Assembly (NCBI GenBank): GCA_033851915.1
Contig: JAWSVM010000004.1
Coordinates: 1-33,302, forward strand
Length of the DNA: 33,302 nt
Source of the DNA: UBA1672 sp033851915
GTDB lineage: Bacteria > Pseudomonadota > Alphaproteobacteria > Micavibrionales > Micavibrionaceae
Reading direction: 5' to 3'
Shown: positions 32,464 to 33,302 of the stretch, one piece after another
Layout: every line of letters starts with the position of its first letter
Numbering within the stretch: position 1 is the first letter of the stretch
Made by a program: the position numbers and the translations under genes
The notes under the pieces: generated by a model
Databases searched by the model: none
Told to the model about the DNA's origin: nothing
What the model saw: the letters and a program-made list of their open reading frames with translations, nothing else

Positions 32464-33135
32464 ATGGGTAATGAGCCTGGCGATCACGTTGAAGGTAGCT
32501 TCCCTCATAGTGAAGCGCTACAACAACAAGCGGACTTGGCAAAGCATCATCTTTTTGGGGGTGATCCTGCACCTGATAAAAACAAATCAGATGAAATTCC
32601 AACGGCAGGTTTAGGTAAGCCCAAAGAAGCCTTTATACCTGCAATGTCTGATGAGGAGCGCAAGTACCTACTATCCATAGGGGAAGTCGTTCCCACGACT
32701 CGATTATATAGATTATGCGCTCTAGCTGCTGTATTTTTTACACTTCCCCCTGTTCTTAGTCTTCTTTTTACCAAGTCTAATTGGTTCTGGCTTATAGGAG
32801 ATAATGCCGGTCTTGTGACAACTGCCGGATTCGTTGTGTATTGCGCAGGATTTTATGCCGTATACAAAGCAATTTGGAAGTATTTATGCAGTCTAAAAGG
32901 GCAAGAAATAACAGCAAAAATAACATTTTTGGTTGTTAGAATTTCTACATTTATTCTCCTCAGTCTATACTTAATGCAAGCCATGATTTTCTATTTTAAG
33001 ATGGAAAATCCGTATGAGTTTAAAGTCGCCCTCGCTGTTATCATAAGTATCGTCTTGGCATTTTTCTTATCCAAAAAACCTATAATTCTCCTCATACCAT
33101 TCATCCACATTATCTGGTATTTATCTACATCCTGA
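32464..33135 (+). CDS. Hypothetical four-TM inner-membrane protein
   Basis: 223 aa from ATG 32464; ATG 32449 is also possible, but its AAAGG directly abuts it, whereas GGAAAG lies a normal distance ahead of 32464. Residues 1-70 are polar and disordered (NEPGDHVEGSFPHSEALQQQ). Four hydrophobic segments follow (CALAAVFFTLPPVLSLLF; GLVTTAGFVVYCAGFYAVY; ITFLVVRISTFILLSLYLM; VALAVIISIVLAFFLS), with a final IILLIPFIHIIWYL, so four or five helices. No family recognised. No terminator is visible before the window's end; 33136-33302 shows nothing else that I can support. Confidence 0.6.
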   Translation: MGNEPGDHVEGSFPHSEALQQQADLAKHHLFGGDPAPDKNKSDEIPTAGLGKPKEAFIPAMSDEERKYLLSIGEVVPTTRLYRLCALAAVFFTLPPVLSLLFTKSNWFWLIGDNAGLVTTAGFVVYCAGFYAVYKAIWKYLCSLKGQEITAKITFLVVRISTFILLSLYLMQAMIFYFKMENPYEFKVALAVIISIVLAFFLSKKPIILLIPFIHIIWYLSTS

Positions 33136-33302
33136 ATTCATAATTAACATTATCGCACCGTCATTGCGCAGGATAATCCAATGGTTTATAATTTCGTGCT
33201 CAGTGGAACTCTTAGTTTTAAGATATGATGCTTCAATAATTTAAATGTTATGAATAGAATCTGTTTGTATGCCTCAATCAATACTCCTCGCGCTGTTGCC
33301 TT

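Noticed and set aside
1..33302. CRISPR array, rRNA, tRNA or insertion-sequence transposase
   Set aside because: No regular short repeats with spacers, no rRNA or tRNA sequences, and no transposase or integrase frame were found on either strand.

Overview
The window looks like an AT-rich alphaproteobacterial chromosome that carries a plasmid-derived, mobilizable element. The best taxonomic clue is a RepC-type initiator at 8930-10399, since this family is known from the repABC-type plasmids of Alphaproteobacteria. MOBQ (TraA/MobA-MobL-like) relaxases and a TraG/VirD4-type coupling protein agree with that. I cannot name a genus from the sequence alone.

Layout: 1-2973 holds chromosome-like genes: a tiny ParE-like remnant, a DUF481 outer-membrane protein and a Cys/Met-type PLP enzyme. 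3100-4614 holds a Fic-family AMPylase behind an unusual repeated operator region. 4735-7773 is a run of small accessory genes, of which one has a canonical J-domain and two have J-like domains without HPD. 7815-10399 is a plasmid replication block: a divergent HTH/coiled-coil protein, a 22-bp inverted repeat, a candidate antisense RNA and repC. 10494-16031 is a mobilization block: a small ORF, a coupling protein broken by a frameshift, an HNH/zinc protein, a TraD/MobC-like accessory protein, a well-formed MOBQ oriT, a chain of hairpins and relaxase 1. 16128-26286 is an Rhs polymorphic-toxin island. It holds a secreted 1575-aa Rhs protein, immunity candidates, toxin and immunity debris, an orphan Rhs C-terminus with its own immunity candidate, a secreted beta-rich protein, three copies of a terminator/oriT-like repeat, and two copies of a structured element with compensatory base changes. 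26512-30192 holds relaxase 2, a small ORF and two Mrr-like nucleases. 30348-33302 returns to chromosome-like genes, including an RhlE helicase.

A 37/38-bp near-perfect direct repeat at 1401-1437 and 30616-30653 brackets the whole accessory block. It could mark the element's ends, although no integrase or transposase gene is visible and the PLP gene lies inside the bracket.

How the parts may work together: RepC and its leader RNA would maintain the element in plasmid form. Relaxase 1, the TraD-like protein and oriT would process the DNA, and the coupling protein would deliver it to a T4SS supplied elsewhere, because no VirB genes are present. Relaxase 2 has its own upstream repeat carrying the same TGTATAAGTGC core as oriT1. 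Further copies of that repeat flank the orphan Rhs-CT module. This suggests, but does not prove, that toxin/immunity cassettes are shuffled between oriT-like repeats.
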